From Microvirga sp. (lineage in GTDB: Bacteria > Pseudomonadota > Alphaproteobacteria > Rhizobiales > Beijerinckiaceae), in contig JAPSLB010000002.1 of the NCBI GenBank assembly GCA_031181145.1, positions 1 through 64,000 on the forward strand: a stretch of 64,000 nucleotides of DNA. The letters are read 5' to 3'. Positions 63,097 through 64,000 of the stretch are shown here, piece by piece (position 1 is the first letter of the stretch; the number at the start of each line of letters is the position of its first letter). The position numbers and the translations under genes are program-made. The notes beneath the pieces were generated by a model. That model worked only from the letters and a program-made list of their open reading frames with translations. It made no database searches and was not told where the DNA came from.

Positions 63097-64000
63097 ATGG
63101 CAAACAATCCGGCAGCTCAGCAGAGTTCGTCCCGATCTCCCTCAGCGCTTGCAACAATGGCCGCTATCGTAGTCGGCTGGGCGCTGGTCAGGCTTGTGGC
63201 GGGGGGCGGACGCCATCATGCACCCGCCTCGGCAGCCCACCGGGTTCGGCACCCCGGCCAGACCTCGCCGCAGGGGGATACCGGGTTCACCGAGAAGCAG
63301 CATGCCGACCCGAACGCGGCGGCAGCCGAGGGAGGCCGTGGGCGCGAAGCCGACAATCCCACGGAAATTCCGGCAAAGGGCTGGAAGGACGTTCTCTGGC
63401 GGACCTACGAGGAATTCAACAAGGACCGGGTTATGTCGGTAGCCGCTGGCGTTACCTATTATGCCCTGCTCGCCGTCTTTCCTGCCATCGCAGCGCTCGT
63501 TTCCATCTACGGTCTCTTCGCCGATCCCGCCACGATCCAGGATCACCTCAACGCCATGTCCGGCATCCTTCCGGGTGGCGCATTGCAAGTTATCGGCGAA
63601 CAGGTGCAGCGCATTGCCTCGCAGGGAGGCGGTGCACTCGGATTCGGCTTCATCTTCGGCCTCGTTATATCCCTGTGGAGTGCCAATGCCGGAATGAAAG
63701 CGGTGTTCGACGCCCTCAACATCGTCAATGACGAGGAGGAAAAGCGCAGTTTCCTGCGCCTGAATCTGACCTCCCTCACCTTTACCTTGGGCGCCATACT
63801 GTTCATCATCGTGGCCCTTGGCGGCATCGTCGTCCTTCCGATCCTCCTGAACTTCATCGGCATGGGCGGAAGCATGGAATGGCTGCTGTCTCTCATGCGC
63901 TGGCCCGTCCTCCTCATCGGGGTCACTTTCGGCCTGTCGCTGATTTACCGTTTCGGGCCGAGCCGGGACAAAGCCGAATGGCGCTGGGTGACGCCGGGCG
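63097..64000 (+). CDS. YihY/virulence factor BrkB family membrane protein (partial, runs off window)
   Basis: The first 301 residues of a YihY/UPF0761-family protein are visible. After a polar, poorly conserved N-terminus with one hydrophobic stretch (MAAIVVGWALVRLVAGGG), the YihY domain begins WRTYEEFNKDRVMSVAAGVTYYALLAVFPAIAALVSIYGLF. It continues with ALGFGFIFGLVISLWSANAGMKAVFDALNIVNDEEEKRSF and a long membrane helix region. The once-used name RNase BN is incorrect for the family; its role is unknown. An in-frame ATG at 63046 with GAGG upstream is an alternative start. Divergent from the GT87-like gene. Confidence 0.85.
   Translation, partial: MANNPAAQQSSSRSPSALATMAAIVVGWALVRLVAGGGRHHAPASAAHRVRHPGQTSPQGDTGFTEKQHADPNAAAAEGGRGREADNPTEIPAKGWKDVLWRTYEEFNKDRVMSVAAGVTYYALLAVFPAIAALVSIYGLFADPATIQDHLNAMSGILPGGALQVIGEQVQRIASQGGGALGFGFIFGLVISLWSANAGMKAVFDALNIVNDEEEKRSFLRLNLTSLTFTLGAILFIIVALGGIVVLPILLNFIGMGGSMEWLLSLMRWPVLLIGVTFGLSLIYRFGPSRDKAEWRWVTPG

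Noticed and set aside
1-64000. CRISPR arrays, tRNA/rRNA genes, insertion sequences and prophage genes
   Set aside because: I looked for regular repeats, tRNA T-arm and acceptor patterns, transposase or integrase motifs and phage structural genes by eye and found none that held up. A short or divergent tRNA could still be missed.

Overview
The window reads as chromosomal DNA of an alphaproteobacterium of the order Hyphomicrobiales (a Microvirga- or Methylobacterium-like genome is a reasonable guess). The base composition is high-GC, most genes carry purine-rich ribosome binding sites, and the content (ABC/TRAP uptake operons, a DUF6894 protein, FixK-type regulation, a large GGDEF/EAL sensor) suits that group. 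The assignment is inference; no rRNA or tRNA gene was found to fix it.

Layout. 1-2130: end of a NitT/TauT-type ABC operon, divergent from a fumarylacetoacetase-family hydrolase. 2513-9222: an ABC exporter, a UGT-like glycosyltransferase, a ChrA chromate transporter and a tandem-domain universal stress protein (Usp). 9186-19314: a minus-strand stress/fermentation block (Usp, P-type ATPase, a frameshifted Usp, D-lactate dehydrogenase, lactate-permease family protein, a 41-aa membrane peptide, Kef-type antiporter). A FixK/FNR-like box lies just upstream of the first Usp. A MAPEG protein, an orphan BrnA-like antitoxin and a small membrane protein follow. 20462-23599: a glycine betaine/proline ABC operon (ProV-ProW-ProX order). 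24278-31429: a LysR regulator followed by a TRAP transporter, a DUF2848 protein, an amidase and a DUF1445 putative hydro-lyase, which looks like an uncharacterised catabolic operon. 31568-35707: an unknown membrane protein and a GAF-PAS-GGDEF-EAL protein.

35708-39194 is a gene-poor accessory stretch: an XRE regulator, a DUF6894 protein, hypothetical proteins, a truncated type I secretion ABC gene, and two copies of a structured repeat that may be an RNA element. 39195-46275: YigZ, peptidase T, and a PadR-regulated RND efflux pump. 46393-52018: an ABC uptake operon (ATPase, binding protein, two permeases) that also encodes a LacI regulator and a 2H phosphoesterase.

The most interesting part is 52768-61735, a plus-strand operon with overlapping genes. 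It encodes a HAD-UbiA fusion resembling decaprenyl-phosphate phosphoribosyltransferase, a GtrA-type membrane protein, a DprE1-like flavoprotein, a DprE2-like reductase, and three tandem paralogous membrane proteins of about 540 residues. GtrA-DprE1-DprE2 has the gene order of the mycobacterial decaprenylphosphoryl-arabinose locus, and the three paralogues sit where the arabinosyltransferases (AftA/Emb) lie there. The proposal is a polyprenyl-phosphate-arabinose pathway with a new family of candidate GT-C glycosyltransferases. A convergent GT87-like gene and the start of a YihY-family gene close the window.
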